This document shows, in pieces, positions 13,061 to 25,372 of a stretch of DNA of 64,000 nucleotides. The notes below the pieces were generated by a model. The model was not told where the DNA came from. It ran no database searches and saw only the letters and a list, made by a program, of their open reading frames with translations. How positions within the stretch are numbered: position 1 is the stretch's first letter; each line of letters begins with the position of its first letter. Source of the DNA: Drosophila persimilis. Taxonomy: Eukaryota; Arthropoda; Insecta; Diptera; Drosophilidae. The position numbers and the translations under genes are program-made. The stretch lies in the NCBI RefSeq assembly GCF_003286085.1, contig NW_020825355.1, forward strand, positions 1,176,728 through 1,240,727, written 5' to 3'.

Positions 13061-13073
13061 CGTTTCAGTCTCA
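13061..13073 (+). promoter_or_regulatory. initiator-like TSS of the coupling factor 6-like gene
   Basis: TTTCAGTC matches the Drosophila initiator TCAGTY, with the A at 13067, 36 nt before the start codon. I see no TATA box about 30 nt upstream and no DPE at +28. The assignment rests on motif and distance only. Confidence 0.4.
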
Positions 13074-13102
13074 TTTGATTTCATTTGATTGCCCACAAAA
13101 CA

Positions 13103-13692
13103 ATGTTTCGTCTGTGCGTCTCGAATTTCTCTCTGTTTTGTCGCCGCTCAATCGCCGTGTCGGCGGAGCGTCGCTACAAGGACCCCATCTATGAGATCTT
13201 CCTGGCGAAGGTCAAGGAGTACCGCGAGAAGAGCCCCACCGGCAAGCCGCTCGATGCGGGCCCCGAGTTCGAGAAGGAGCTGAACGAGACCCTGGAGAAG
13301 TTGGCCCTCAAATACGGCGGCGGCGAGGGCGTCGATATGCTGGAGTTTCCCAAGTTCAAGGAGCCCGAGGTAACCCTGGATCCGCTCTCCATTTTTGTCA
13401 AGTAAGTACGGGGGGCTGTTGGCCGCCAAACTGCGGGCGAGTACTGATGAGGGGTTTGCTCCACTGAAGGCCGGACGGGGAGACCCAAAAGATGGAGGAT
13501 TCGAAGCAGAAGCCAGAGGAAATGAAGGCTGCAGCTCAAGAGGGCCAGAAGACCAAGGATCAGGAGGAAACCAAGGAGCCAAAGGCCAAGGCAAAGGACA
13601 GCAAGGACACCAAGGCCCCACCAAAGGACACCAAGGCCCCACCAAAGGACACCAAGGACACCAAGTCCCAAGATGACAAGAAAAAGAAGTAA
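13103..13692 (+). CDS. ATPsynCF6L: mitochondrial ATP synthase coupling factor 6-like protein
   Basis: The gene has two exons, 13103-13401 and 13470-13692, giving 173 residues. The 68-nt intron has donor AA|GTAAGT and acceptor CTGAAG; it falls after two bases of a Lys codon and joins in frame, removing a TAA inside the donor. The start sits in a CAAAACA-ATG context. Residues 1-22 are basic and hydrophobic without acids, as in a mitochondrial import signal. Residues 24-97 are the F6 domain: YKDPIYEIFLAKVKEYREKS, a KPLDAGPEFEKEL helix and the DMLEFPKFKEPEV block typical of the family. F6 links the F1 head to the peripheral stalk in the inner membrane. Residues 101-173 form an extra Lys/Asp/Glu-rich tail with KDTKAPP repeats, longer than classical F6 (about 105 residues). 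I believe it matches the diverged F6-like paralogue of D. melanogaster (CG12027) rather than ATPsynCF6; this is from memory. ATTAAA at 13764-13769 is a plausible poly(A) signal. Confidence 0.9.
13602..13666 (+). repeat. 21-bp coding repeat in the tail exon
   Basis: Three near-identical units encode KDTKAPP, KDTKAPP and KDTK inside the C-terminal tail of the coupling factor 6-like protein. The unit length is a multiple of three, so copy changes keep the frame. Confidence 0.9.
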
Positions 13693-13763
13693 ATGACGGC
13701 CCATAGATATCTTTAGTGTTTATTTTTCCCTATTTTCGTTTCTGTGTTTTTGTCCAAATTACA

Positions 13764-13769
13764 ATTAAA
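13764..13769 (+). terminator. poly(A) signal ATTAAA
   Basis: This is the commonest variant poly(A) hexamer, 72 nt after the stop of the coupling factor 6-like gene. A C/T-rich and GT-containing segment follows. Confidence 0.5.
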
Positions 13770-15903
13770 TCGTGCCCACTGTGCCCCCCTCCATCCCCCT
13801 CACGCACCCACGCACAGGGCAGGCAGATAATGCTGCACGCAATGGTGTCCTTTTATCCTTCATCGGCATTCGTCATCTCGGCTTTTGGGCTCCTTTTTAC
13901 GCTGGGCTTTTGGCCTCGCGGTTGCAACGCGCATACGCACTGTGTGACAGCGGCAGTGGCTGCCCACCCAAAACGGAAGTGACAATGAGAATTCATTTAA
14001 AATTCATTAATTGAACGCATTTTCCAGCCTCTTCACTTTGTCGTCCTGTAATTGCCAGGCGTCTTTTGGCTCCACTGTGGCTTTGCCTCGGAGTGCCACA
14101 GGAGAGAGAGAGAGAGCGAGAGAGAGACAAACTTTACTTCACACTGCATAAATTAATTGAGTCTTTCGTCTTTCGTCTTCAAACAACAGACTGCCTCGAA
14201 GGCTGTTGCGCGTCTGCGGCTTGGCTTGGCTTTTCCCTGTCCTCCTCTGGGTCCTCCTCTGGGTCCTCCGTGTGTCCTCCGTGTGTCCTGTGTGTGTGCG
14301 TCTCTCGATCGAGTCTCTGCGGTTAGTCGCACTATCAAAAACTTTTGCTTTAGGCTCCTCCTCGGGTCTAATGCATTTTTCATACCCCCCCCCCCCCCCC
14401 CCCTCCTCCCCCACAGATGCAATCGAATTAAAATTTATGACAAAACCATTAACAAAGTTGCCAGTTCGTTGCCATGGCCATTGGCAGCCACACCAAAAAA
14501 AAAAAAAAAAAAAAGGAAAACTGCAAAAGTTTAGCATGTGACCGGGCCCAGATATTGCTCGGAAAAGTCTGTGGCTGCAGCGGCCGGAAAACTTTCGAAA
14601 TTAGTTGATGGCCGCCGCAACGATTTGATCGTTAGCCAAAAGTTACACGTTAAATTCAGGTTAAATATGGTCTCAAATTTCGTTGTTCTTTTGGACAGAA
14701 ATGGAATTTCAATAATTATAGATTTTTTGGCAACATTTTTGACTGACATTCCAGCTGTTCTTTCGGCTGTAAAATGAATGAATGGAAATGAAAACATTTC
14801 CATTTCCATTTCCGAAAGATTCCAAGAATTGGCCATGAATAATTCTAGATACAAAACTGGCAAAAAATATAAAAAATAAAAAAAGAAAACATTTTTCACA
14901 TTAATTTTGTGGATAATTCCTGTAGCAGTATTTCCATGGAAGCTTGCCTCGTTGTGGCAAATAAATGTTTAATGGTTTTTCTTTTGCACGGTGGGGGGTG
15001 GCAAGGGGGCATACCACAAATGTCTTTTGGGCCGGACAATGGCCCCCAGGGAGACTGTTCCTTAGACGACGACGACACCGACGACTGTCGACTGTCGACC
15101 AAAGCAAACTCCTTCTCAGACATCTTTCGATCCTTGAAAGATAGAGAGTGGGTAGCCTTCGCCGGGCCTTCGTCTCTGGCCTGTTCGTGGCGATAAAACG
15201 CTTCAATGTTCACTTATTGGCTGGGCGTGAGGAATTTTTATATTAATTTATGGGTCTGACACCAGAACAGGCCGAGGAGAGGGCCAAGAAAGGGACGGGT
15301 ACGGGGACGGGGGCGGGGGCGGCAGCAATCGGTTGCCTTTTAAATTATGAATTGAATTGGAACTGAGGAAAAACTGTTGAAAAGAGAAACCAGGCAGGTT
15401 TTCCTCCAGGTTTTCGATTTTCATTCCTGTAGACTTTTCGCAGGCTTTTGCGGGCAGTTTCCTGCGGAAAAGTTGCTTTATTTTTCATTCAATTTCTCTG
15501 GTCTTTCTGCCGGATTCGGTTTTAATGGCTTTTTAAATGCCAACTGATAAATGGCCAGGCCAGCAGCATGACAAATGAGATTTCCGACTCGACTCTCGTA
15601 CTGCCATAAAGTGTTCCGCTCTTCCGCCTGTCGGTGGATCGTATTTCCTTTTTTTTTTTTGCTTTTTTCCAGTATTTTTTCCGTTGTTGTTGTTGTTTTT
15701 TTGGACGCTGCTACTCGGCGGATTATTAACTTATATGGAAAGCAAGCAGCTCTCATTAATAATTTGCTTATAAAGTGAAATGGCAAAAGGGAAAGCACAC
15801 GCGCGCTCCACGTCGCTGTTGCTGCGTCAAAGATTAAACAAAAGGTCCTTCATGACAATATATTTTGGATACACGGCACGTCCAGGGTACTCGGGGGTAT
15901 GTT
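13770..15903. other. non-coding spacer
   Basis: No gene supported. It includes a GA tract at 14102-14128, tandem CCTCTGGGT/TGTGTCCTCC units near 14240-14300, 19 C at 14385-14403, poly-A near 14495-14514, and AT-rich sequence to 15780. Confidence 0.75.
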
Positions 15904-16184
15904 GGGTACAGACAGAAGATAGCGGCAATGCATTCGTGTTTGGGGATGGAGAAATGATCAGAAATGTTAGAGATAAAAGACCCAAGCTAATGCCGTATCA
16001 AAAAGCACCATCATATCTGCTAGATTGCCGAATTTGGTTCAAATCGGATCATTTTAAGGGCCGGAAAGCAGTAAAAAAAGTGTCGTTGTGGCTGTTTGAA
16101 CACCTGGCCTTAGTGCCAGAGCAGAGAGCTTTTGAGTGCCCTGCCGGCAGTCGCGATGGAAAGTGTTTAAAGGAGTTTATTTGA
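15780..16184 (+). other. 134-codon open frame over repeat unit 1, doubtful gene
   Basis: An ATG at 15780 opens 134 codons. The last ~95 lie in the first unit of the ~280-bp tandem repeat (LDCRIWFKSDHF, LWLFEHLALVPEQ). The equivalent frame in units 2 and 3 is broken by stops and indels. No domain was recognised, and the frame may be fortuitous. Confidence 0.15.
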
Positions 16185-16735
16185 TACAGATAGAAGATAG
16201 AGGTTACTAGCGGGCAATACATTCGTGTTGGGGATGGAGAAATTCCTTAAAAATGTAGAAGATAAAAGACCCAAGCAAATGCCGTATCAAAAAGCACCAT
16301 CATATCTGCTAGATTGCCGAATTTGGTTCAAATCGGATCTTTATAAGAGCCGGAAATCGGTAAAAAAGTGTCGTTATGGCTGTTTGAACACCTGGCCTTG
16401 ATGCCAGAGCAGTGAGCTTTTGAGAGACATACCAGCAGACTCGATGGAAACTGCTTAAAGGAGTGTATTGGGTACAGATAGAAGATAGAGGTTACTAAGG
16501 GGTTATACATTCGTGTTGGGGATAGAGAAATGATTAGAAATGTTAGAGATAAAAGACCCAAGCAAATGCCGAATCATAAGGCACCATCATATCTGCTAGA
16601 TTGCCGAATTTGGTTCAAATCGGATCATTATTAGAGCCGGAAAGCAGTAAACAACTGGCTGTTGGCTGTTTGAACACCTGGCCTTAGTGCCAGAGCAGCG
16701 AGCTTTTGAGTGCCCTGCCCTAAAGGGTATATCTG
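15904..16735. repeat. three-copy ~280-bp tandem repeat
   Basis: Units begin with GGGTACAGA/TGATACAGA-AGAAGATAG at 15904, 16182 and 16469, so the periods are 278 and 287 bp. Each carries AGATTGCCGAATTTGGTTCA and the TGAACACCTGG motif (16089-16110, 16377-16398, 16663-16684). Copies differ by substitutions and small indels. I do not recognise a transposon family. Confidence 0.9.
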
Positions 16736-18670
16736 TCGACTGGGCGATCCGTGCAAGTGGAATTTCGGGCGAAATTAAATGACAAAAAATAACAAGTTCC
16801 CAGTCATCTTTCAGGGTTTTCCTTTGGGAATGGCAGGGAATGTGGTGTGGTGGTGGCTAAGGGTCTAAGGACACTCTGTGTTTTGGCAGAGAGACAGAGA
16901 CAGAGAGAGAGACAGAGAGAGAGAGAGAGGGACCATACTTTTCGCGTAATTTCACGTATTTTGTGCAAATACACTCGAAGCAGACTTTCTGGCAAGGTCT
17001 TGTCTTGCCAAAAATCTATGTATCTGCCACTCCCCCTCCCTCTCTCCCTCCCTGTTCCGTCTCGCTCTCCTCTCTCCTCCTTTCTCCTGGCAGTTTTGCG
17101 CCTTCTAAGAGCCAGTCCGGGCGCCGGCTGTTTGTCAGTTTTTCCATAAAATTAAATTTTATTTATTCATACATTAAGAATGTATCTGTCTGTCAGTCTG
17201 TCTATCTGTCAGATACTGCTGCCCGTTTATGGGCGTGCAGATGTGTACACGAGTGGGTTTTCGCCTGGCTGTCTTTCAAATAATTGCGAAATGCAGTTAA
17301 TCTCAACTAATTGGCCAAACACTCGGAATCACTCGCAATCACTCGAATCACTCGAATCACCATTTTGTGAGCTGCTTGTTTATCCGTAAACAAAATACCG
17401 GCAGTTAAAGAAAACTGCAATATCATTTATATTTGCTTTTGGATGGGCAAAACAGCAGCAGCCTCGTCCTTTTGCTAGCATCCTTGGCAAATGTACAAAC
17501 AATGAGGCAGCACTTTCAATAAGTCAAGAGACGACGAGCCCTCTCTCTCTCTCTAAATGGATTAAAAAGCAATGCCGGAAACTAAATTGAATCCTAGCCC
17601 CAAAGGAAAAAAAAAGGTTTTCCGTTTTCCTTTACGTTTTTCCCCACTCAAAATTTTACTATTCATTCGATGACTTCTTTTAAAGACCATCAACAACATT
17701 GTTTCTAGGGGGGATGTATTTCTCTGAAAAGTGATTTGCCATAACGTGGCTCGCACTTTGGTCGTAAAAAAAAAGCGACAACAAAGGCCAGAACTGTGGC
17801 CGGGGCTGGGGCCTGCTAAACTGATTTTTATATCTGGCCAAAGAATGTTCTGGGCCAAAACAATAGTGCGTAAAGATGGGCAAATTGTCTATTTAGAGCA
17901 GCAGCAGCCACCAACAAAAAAAGGGATACACAAGGTCGAATCCTGGCTTCTTGTTGCCCCGTGGGCGGTCCTTAGGCCCGGGCTCAACGAAGCTCAACAT
18001 TTTATAGACCGATAGACAGAGACTCTGAATAATTTATGCGCCATAAAAATGAAATCGAATTGCAAGACGAAGCCGAGCCGAGGGCCAAGGCGAAAAAGAG
18101 TCATCAAGCGGCAATTTATAGCCGTCTTGACCGCTTCACCGCCTCCACCGTTACCTGTAAATGTATCTGTATCTGTATCTAAACATATGTGTCTTGATGT
18201 TCAAATTGTATGCAAATTAAACGGCGGCATCATCGCTGGCCCACAACAAAAGTTTCAACATAAATTTTCCCTAAAATGCGGAAAAATAAATTAAATTAAA
18301 TGAAGTTGAAAACTGCGACAAAGCGGTGTCGCTACCATAAATTGTCCTTGTTTTTCGAGCGCGCCGAAAAATGTTTGTTTATGGCGCAAAGGGGGTGTGG
18401 GGGGGCGGCGGGGGTGGTGGGTGTGGGGGGTGGTGGGTGAATTTTTACATAAAATATCTCTAGTCACGAAAATTGCAATGAAAATATTTGTGGTGTTGGT
18501 AATCAAATTAAGGTGGCAACTCTGCATCCATCAGATACTTATTAGAAAAGTTGGGCAAAGGCGTGCGGGACGGGGGGGGGGGCCGGGAGCGGGGGGTGGG
18601 TTTTGGGACAAGCCCGATATTCCACGATTTTGATTGAAAATGAAACGCAGCAGAAAGAGATGGCAATACA

Positions 18671-18780
18671 GGAAGACAGAGAGGGAAGACAGGGAGGGAG
18701 GCCAGAGAGGGGACAGAGGAGACAGAGAGGGAAGACAGCGAGGGAAGACAGAGAGGGAGGACAGAGAGGGAAGACAGAGA
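18671..18780. repeat. GA-rich 16-17-bp minisatellite
   Basis: Imperfect units of the type GGAAGACAGAGAGG recur about seven times. The purine-only strand gives open frames on the complement. Confidence 0.85.
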
Positions 18781-20878
18781 ATGGAATGGAATATAAGAAT
18801 TTAATTGAAAGATAGTTCTTCGATATGAAATTGCTAAGAAATCCTCGCACGGTACGAGACGTGATCTCGTTTCCGAATGCATTCTGCTGTCATTGTCTTC
18901 ACGGTGTCTCGCCGCGACAGAGAGAGAGATAGAGAGGGAGAGGGAGAGGGAGAGCGAGAGAGGTGACGTGACTTGAACTCGAACGTGCCCCATATTAGCG
19001 GCAACGGCAAGCAATTCGGGGTGGCAGCACAACGTAAACATAATCATCATCATGCATGCGGCAACCTACATATATGTATGCCCCATTCTGTTGCCCAATT
19101 CCACTGCCAATCCCATTCGTTGTCGCATGAAAAGTGGAAAATCGGGTTAACAGTGCCAAAAATGCAGACAAAAGCAACAGCAACGGCGGCAACGGCAGCG
19201 GCAGCACTGGCTGCGGTTCGCGATAAATCAGCAACAATACATTCCCTAACCTCTAACCCCGCCACCGGCTCAATGCCCCCCCTCAATGCCCCTCAATGCC
19301 ATTGCCATTGCCATTGCCATTTCTATGGCGCTCAGGTCGTCCACAAAAATAGATTTAAAATTTATAAATTATGAGCATTTGTTGCAGCAAATTGAAATGT
19401 TACGTTTGCAGCGAGCATTTTGATGCAACAACACCCCCCCCACCCCCCCCCCCCCCTCACGCGATGAATGTGTGGCGCTTTAAAATTCTGCAAGCATTTC
19501 CCATCATCTGAATCATTTAATCTTTAAAAATGCAATCGAAGGGGGCTGGCAGGAAGAAAGGAAGGGTGGCAGGATGGCAGGATGGCGGGCTGGAGTGCGT
19601 GTACGCATAAATGAAACGAAAGAGTGAAAAGATAAGACAAATGGCATCGGGAAGCTATGCTGCATTAATGAGGAGAGAGAGAGGACACCCCTATCTTTTG
19701 ACCACACCAGGGTGATCGAAGGATCAATGGTTGAGCCCTTGAGACCGTGGAGAGCAAGGACAGTCCCATTCGGAGGCTTAGGAGGTCCCAGGTCCCAGGT
19801 CCGTGGGGAAAGATGCCCCGACGACGACGATTTCCAAGGGCCGGGCATTGGCAGAAGAGGATTTGGGTGAGTGATTCCTCCTCTTCCCCGTTGCGACAAT
19901 TCCTGCCCAATTCCTGAAGGCTTGATTAACTCCAGAGCCGAGCGCTGCATCGATCTGGAGATTTGACAGGAAATCTCAGGCAAAATAAAGATCTGAAAAC
20001 ACTTTTGAGTGTACGAGACTCGACATTGGGCATTGATGAGTGTATAAGAAACCTCCCAGATCTTTTGGTGACTTGCTGAGTGAATTGATGGCTTGAAAAG
20101 ACAAAGGTGGTCCCACAGGAAAAGGGTTACAAATAGGGGGGTCTATCCCTAAGACTTTGAGTGGAAATGGCAGTAGGATGTGTCTAGGAATAGGAGGAAT
20201 AAAAGGCACTATAAGGGTAATATAGCATAGGCTATATTGGGTTTTGGGAACCCTTCAAGCAGTACGAATATCTCCATCATTCAAAGTGGAAGCAACTTCA
20301 GTAGGATGAAAATAAATCGTAGTGCCTATTACATGGGGGTTTCAAGGCCACAACTCGAATAGGCCAGGCCCACTGGTCCAAGGATAACCTGTAGATATGT
20401 CGTCTCTCTCTCTCTCTCTCTCCCTAAAGTCCACCCTCTGTTGGTTACCTTCTTTCTCTCGCTGAATCCCTTGGGACAATTTTCCTTCATTTGGAGATAA
20501 AGTTTTGGCAAAAGTATTCAATGCGTTTAGATGAATTATTTGATAATTGAATTTGAATTATGCGCCACTCAATTTATCTGTTATTGCATAATTATCATTC
20601 AATTAACAAAGTCCAATAAATTATATACAATTGAATAATGCGAGCAATGCATAAATTCGAGTACAGTCGACCATAAATATAACAAACAAACAAACAAACA
20701 AACGGCCGGGCACTTAATTCAAAAATTCAAATTCGATTTTTGGCTAATTGAGTAAATCCGTTGGCGTTTCCGTTTTCGTTTCCGTTTTTGAGGCAAATGT
20801 TTGCCCTGGCGGTGTCGGTGGCGGCATCTTAAAAATTATTGACAATTTCATTTCGAATATAGAGAAATGATATCTCTG

Positions 20879-20914
<36 letters not shown>

Positions 20915-21750
20915 TGTTTGCTCTCTCGCTGGCGGCATAAATCATTGGCTTAGTTTATTTCAAGTTACCAAACAACCCAAAGGCCACACATTCCACCCAC
21001 CCACCACACCGCACCACATCGCACCACACCTCACCACTCTTTTAGGAACCATCGAGAAATACGAAATACCGCACTTTCGGCCATTTGGGATGATTTTATG
21101 GCAACGCAACGAATGGAAACCATTTTCATATTTTCATATTTTCATATTTTCATGCTCGTATATCAAAAAGCATTTTTCAAAATGTCTGTGCATCGGTTGT
21201 CGGTGCTTTTGCGGTGGCCAAAAGCATAATAAAATGCAGATAACGGCAATCAAATTTACTGGGCTAACGGGTTCCCCCCCCCCCCCCCCCCACACACCCC
21301 ACTGGAGGGGGAGATTTAGAGACGTGTGCGTATAAAAATATTTCAATAATTCCCCAACCAAAACAAAACGGACAATTAATTAACAAAAAATATTTATAGC
21401 CCCCCCCCAAAAAAAAAACCTCGTATATCTTTTGGTTATTCCATCTTTCATGTGTTTTCGCTCGTCCTGGAATGTTTTTCCCAGACAACATCCGATTATG
21501 GGGTCTGCCTGGATGCCTGCTCTGCTAATTAATTTTACAGACATTCGAAAGGGCCAAAGGCAGCCCTTAGAAGCCCTTAGAAACTGTGCCCTTTTTTTTA
21601 TATATATAATTTATAGTATATATGAAAGTTGTATTTATGCTAATCAAACAGAATCCTGACCTCAGGCAAAGTACGCCTCGGAATCAGTAAAACACAAACA
21701 AATCCTGGGACGAGCGGACCGGACTTTTTTTGGGACACTTGGCAGCGTGT

Positions 21751-21780
21751 GGGGGGGGGGGGGGGGGGGGGGGGGGGGGG
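21751..21780. repeat. 30-base poly-G tract
   Basis: Thirty consecutive G follow GTGT and precede CTAGCCCCCC. It is the longest of many G/C homopolymers here and could fold as a G-quadruplex. Its length in the assembly may be inexact. Confidence 0.9.
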
Positions 21781-23419
21781 CTAGCCCCCCTGGGGACCTT
21801 AGGCCGTGGCAAGTTGCTGCCTTCTTCGGCTTGTTTATAAAAATAATTAAGAAATATTTTCATGTTTTTATAACTTTTTCAGGCAGCAGCGAAAAACTTT
21901 TTAAATAGACAAACTTTTGTTGCCGCCGTTGTTGCTGCCGCCGCCGCGTATCCGTATCTGATGGATACATTTGAAAATCTCGAAACAGCTAACAACATAC
22001 TTCATTATAATATTTTCACTTTCAACTTGCCAGCCAAGTGTCCGCCCCTCCACTCTCCCTCTCTCTCTGGGCGGCCCTGTTTGGGCCTTGTTATTGTTCT
22101 TGGTCTGGCTGTGGGCCCCCCTGAGGCGGCTGGTGGGGTGGTGGGGGGTGTTCCCTTGACAAAATGTCTAATTTCCGTGCAGGAAAGCAAGAAATTACTT
22201 TATGGTTTGTTAATAGCAGGCGCCAGAGAGAGAGAGAGAGAGAGAGAGCGGATCCTTCTCTGGGCTTAAATGTTGTGACATATTTTGCTTTGGACGCTGC
22301 TTTCCGGCCGCCGGCCATTTGCCTACGAGGATGCGAGTCGTCGTCCTGTTTAATGGGAATTTAAACGGTAACAATTACAGTTTCCTAGAGGGTGTGGGGG
22401 GGGGGGGGGGGGTACCCACCCACCCCACCTGTCAAGTCAATGAAACTTTCGCCCAATGCGCTATTGAAATTTTTGGCGTGTACGAAGGAAGCGACACCTG
22501 GTCCTGCCAGAGAGCGGCAGGGGGGCGGCACTGCGGGAACAAAACTTTACCTCAACAAAACGACACATCCAGGAGTAGGGATTCTGGATACCAATGACAC
22601 CCTCAGGCATCCCAGGAATTTCATCATCATGTTGAATGTGTTCTTTCTTCTTTTGCTTCTTCTCCCTGGCCCTGTCCGGAGGAGAGTCCTTTTGTCGTGG
22701 GTGGTCTTCTCTCTCTTTTTATTTCTGCTTTTTTCCTTTCCCTTTTTATATCTGCTTTTAGTTCTGTATACGAGTACATTTATGGATGCAAAAACCAAAG
22801 ATAACTTTCGGCTAGACGCAGAAATAACATTTAGTGCGAGTATCCTGTGGCCTGTATCCCCCCCTCCCCCCATAGGCAGGGATTATGTTTTTCCTAGAAA
22901 AAAGGTAACATTATTTGTATGTTTGTTTATTTTGTATCTTTTCTTTTTTTTAAGGGAAAGTTCGTTCTATTTAAATAGCAAGTGGGGAAAAGTGGCTCAG
23001 TTCTCAGTTGGCTTTGAAGACCGCTCCAATTCCAATTATCTGTGGGGGCCACCCCTCCCCCCTGCCCTCCTCGCGTGCCCTTTGCTGTCAGCGTCTGTCT
23101 GTCTGTGCGGCCTGCAAATATTTCCGCCCTTTTGCGACGATACAAGCTTTTGCATTGCCCACATTTTTGTACTCTTCTTTGGGCTGCGAGAAGGGTAGTA
23201 CGATTTTCGCAAGATGTTTGCCAGGCACTAAAGTATGGAAGGAGACGCACCTCGATCGCTTCGGCACTGCTACCTTTTCGGCTTTACTGAGTGCGCTTTG
23301 ACGCCTTGCTTGACGAGAGAGAGAGAGGGAAATACGAAGTTTGCTGTTGTACTGAAGAGAGAGCGCTTAGCAAGAGCCGACCACAGCCTGTTGAAGAACT
23401 CAGAGAGCTGTTACATTGC

Positions 23420-23629
23420 GCTGTTAACGAAGCGGTGTCTGTTGGATCGCTAGCAGTCTGTTAACACTGCACGCTGGGGTGTTAACAGCTCTCCGTTCTT
23501 CTGTCGATCTTAGAGAGCGTTTACTTCTGCTGTTAACGAAGAGCGGGCCGCTGGATCCCTTAGCAGTCTGTTAACTCTGTAAGCTGTGATGTTAACAGCA
23601 TTCCGCTCATCTGTTAATCTTCGCGCAAA
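23420..23629. repeat. duplicated 109-bp repeat rich in GTTAAC
   Basis: Two copies start at 23420 and 23529 with GCTGTTAACGAAG. Each carries a TAGCAGTCTGTTAAC block and a GTGTTAACAGC/ATGTTAACAGC block, so GTTAAC palindromes occur at least six times in ~210 bp. A GA-rich stretch precedes it and AGAAAACGACAACGAGAG follows. No known element was recognised. Confidence 0.85.
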
Positions 23630-25341
23630 GAAAACGACAACGAGAGAGCAGTAAATGCTCGTGCCTTTTGCTTGCAAAAACAATTTTGCAGGTGGCTTTG
23701 CCAGGCAGCGAATAAACCCAGGAAGTACATATGTGTGTGTTTCTATGTTTCCTGTATTCCGAACGTGAACAGACATGATCAGCCGTGGGCAAAACATATG
23801 TAAATAGGCGCTCTTCGTCTCTCCTTCGCCTTTGAGTTGTGTTAATTGCAAAAAAAAAATAAAATAAAATAAAGAAAAAAAAGATCGATCTTTGAGGGTA
23901 TCTAAAACGTTATGTGGAAAGCCTATGCCCAGGCTAGAATTTTTTGTGTTGTTTGTTTTTTGTCTTTTGCTTTGGGTTTGGGGACTCTGGAATTTTTTCT
24001 CTCTTTTGTTTGTCGGTGTGTGCGCGTGTGTGTGTGGTTGCCTAAGCCCCGCTTGTAGTACGTGTATTTGCCAATTTTGTGTCTGCCGGCCGCAACAAGA
24101 ACATCAGAAGCAGCAGCACCATCAGCAGGAGCAACAAACAAGCTGAACAGAACAGAACAGAACAGAACAGAAACAGAACTGCAGAGGGCCTCGGGGGGCC
24201 AGAGAAGAAACTAATTTCTTGCCGGGATTTGGCCGTCTTTTGTATCGTTTCGCTCTCTCTCTCTGTGTGTGCCCCGCGGCAGAGTTAAGTTTCCCTGCCA
24301 CCCCCCCCTTCACCCCTCTGCATTTCCCCATTGTTGTCGAGGGTTTTACTCCAGTTTTTCGTTGTTTGTTGCTTGTTAGCAGCCAACCAGTCGGCCATTT
24401 GCCTTGAATGCCATTTCCTGTTGCCCATTTTTTGGCATCGACTACAGGACTCGGGCCGCCTCGAGGCGAAATATTTAAATTATTATTTCGTCTGCTGCCG
24501 AAGAAAAGTAAATTTGATTAGGAGAAATAAATGCTACCCTTGGGAGCCCAGCTACCTGGCAAAGGGAAGGGGGGTGGGGGTGGCGTGAGAGAGGGGGGAG
24601 GGTTAAACAAAAAGATTTCCATCTGCTGATGATGCAGTTTTCTTGTTAATTAGTTGCAGTCGGTTTTATGCCCCACGTAATTTGTGGCATGTGTTGGGGA
24701 TCCCACCAGTCGGTGCCCCCCCCCCCCCCCCCTGCCGCTCCACCGCTCATGGAGCAGTGTCTGGCAGAGGTCAGGGGTTGGGGACTGGTGGGATATTCAA
24801 TATAATTCACATTCAATTTCCATTTCCAATCTGCGGTGCGGCATTCCACCCGAGGGCATCACATGTGCGGCGCAGTCCAGATGCCATCAATTGCAGCAAG
24901 GGGCTTGCACCCACACCCACACCCACACCCACACCCCTACGCAGCATGAGGCATGCGGCATGCGGCATGAAGCATATGCCTCGTAATCAACCCCTTGTTG
25001 CCGCTGCTTCTTCTGGTGTTATCTTCTCTCTCTCTCTCTCTCTCGCTGTTCGCTCTGGCTGTAAACAAAACATTCATCAAAATTTTATACACTCAACATG
25101 TGCCACGCCTGGCTGCATGCCCCATGCCCCACCAGACATACCCCGGGGCCCCTGACAATATTTGTTTGTGTTTTCGTTTGTTGTTGTTGTTGTTGTTGTT
25201 GTTGCTTTGGCTGTTGCTGTTGCTGCTGGCTTCGATTTTTGAATGTTCTTTGAAAAATCACAACTAATTAACTTTGCCGTTAGCTTCCACTGCTCCCCCC
25301 TGCCCCCCCCACCTCTCCTGTTGCTGCTCCCCTTGTTTCAC

Positions 25342-25372
<31 letters not shown>

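Larger units (their letters stand above)
8885..13066. other. non-coding spacer with repeats
   Basis: No gene supported. It contains GA/CAGAGA tracts near 9657-9712, facing GTATCT and AGATAC hexamer arrays at 10491-10648, GT at 11109-11132, C runs near 11181 and 11710, a CT run at 12119-12148, and G runs near 12343 and 12809. Three copies of the TGAACACCTGG motif lie here (9945-9966 minus, 10911-10932 plus, 12162-12180 minus). A 236-codon open frame at 12378-13088 is low-complexity and lacks coding character. Confidence 0.7.
16736..23419. other. non-coding spacer
   Basis: No gene supported. It holds a CAGAGA tract at 16886-16930, hexamer GTATCT near 18160-18180, a GA-rich minisatellite at 18671-18780, C runs near 19434-19456 and 21274-21290, a 30-G run at 21751-21780, an AG run at 22226-22248 and a G run near 22396-22411. 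A T-rich, hydrophobic open frame at 22631-23198 looks accidental. Confidence 0.7.

Noticed and set aside
12378..13088. 236-codon + strand frame just upstream of the F6-like gene
   Set aside because: Low-complexity (GAGA, poly-G) composition, no start context, and it overlaps the probable promoter.
13148..13704. Long minus-strand frames antisense to the F6-like gene
   Set aside because: Shadows of GC-rich coding exons.
16037..16700. GGTTCAAATC and TGGCCTTAGTG resembling tRNA B and A boxes in each repeat unit
   Set aside because: The boxes are in the wrong order and spacing for a tRNA or SINE promoter, and no cloverleaf can be drawn.
22392..23198. 268-codon + strand frame with hydrophobic segments
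   Set aside because: It runs through a poly-G tract and T-rich DNA. The hydrophobic stretches are what T-rich DNA gives by default.
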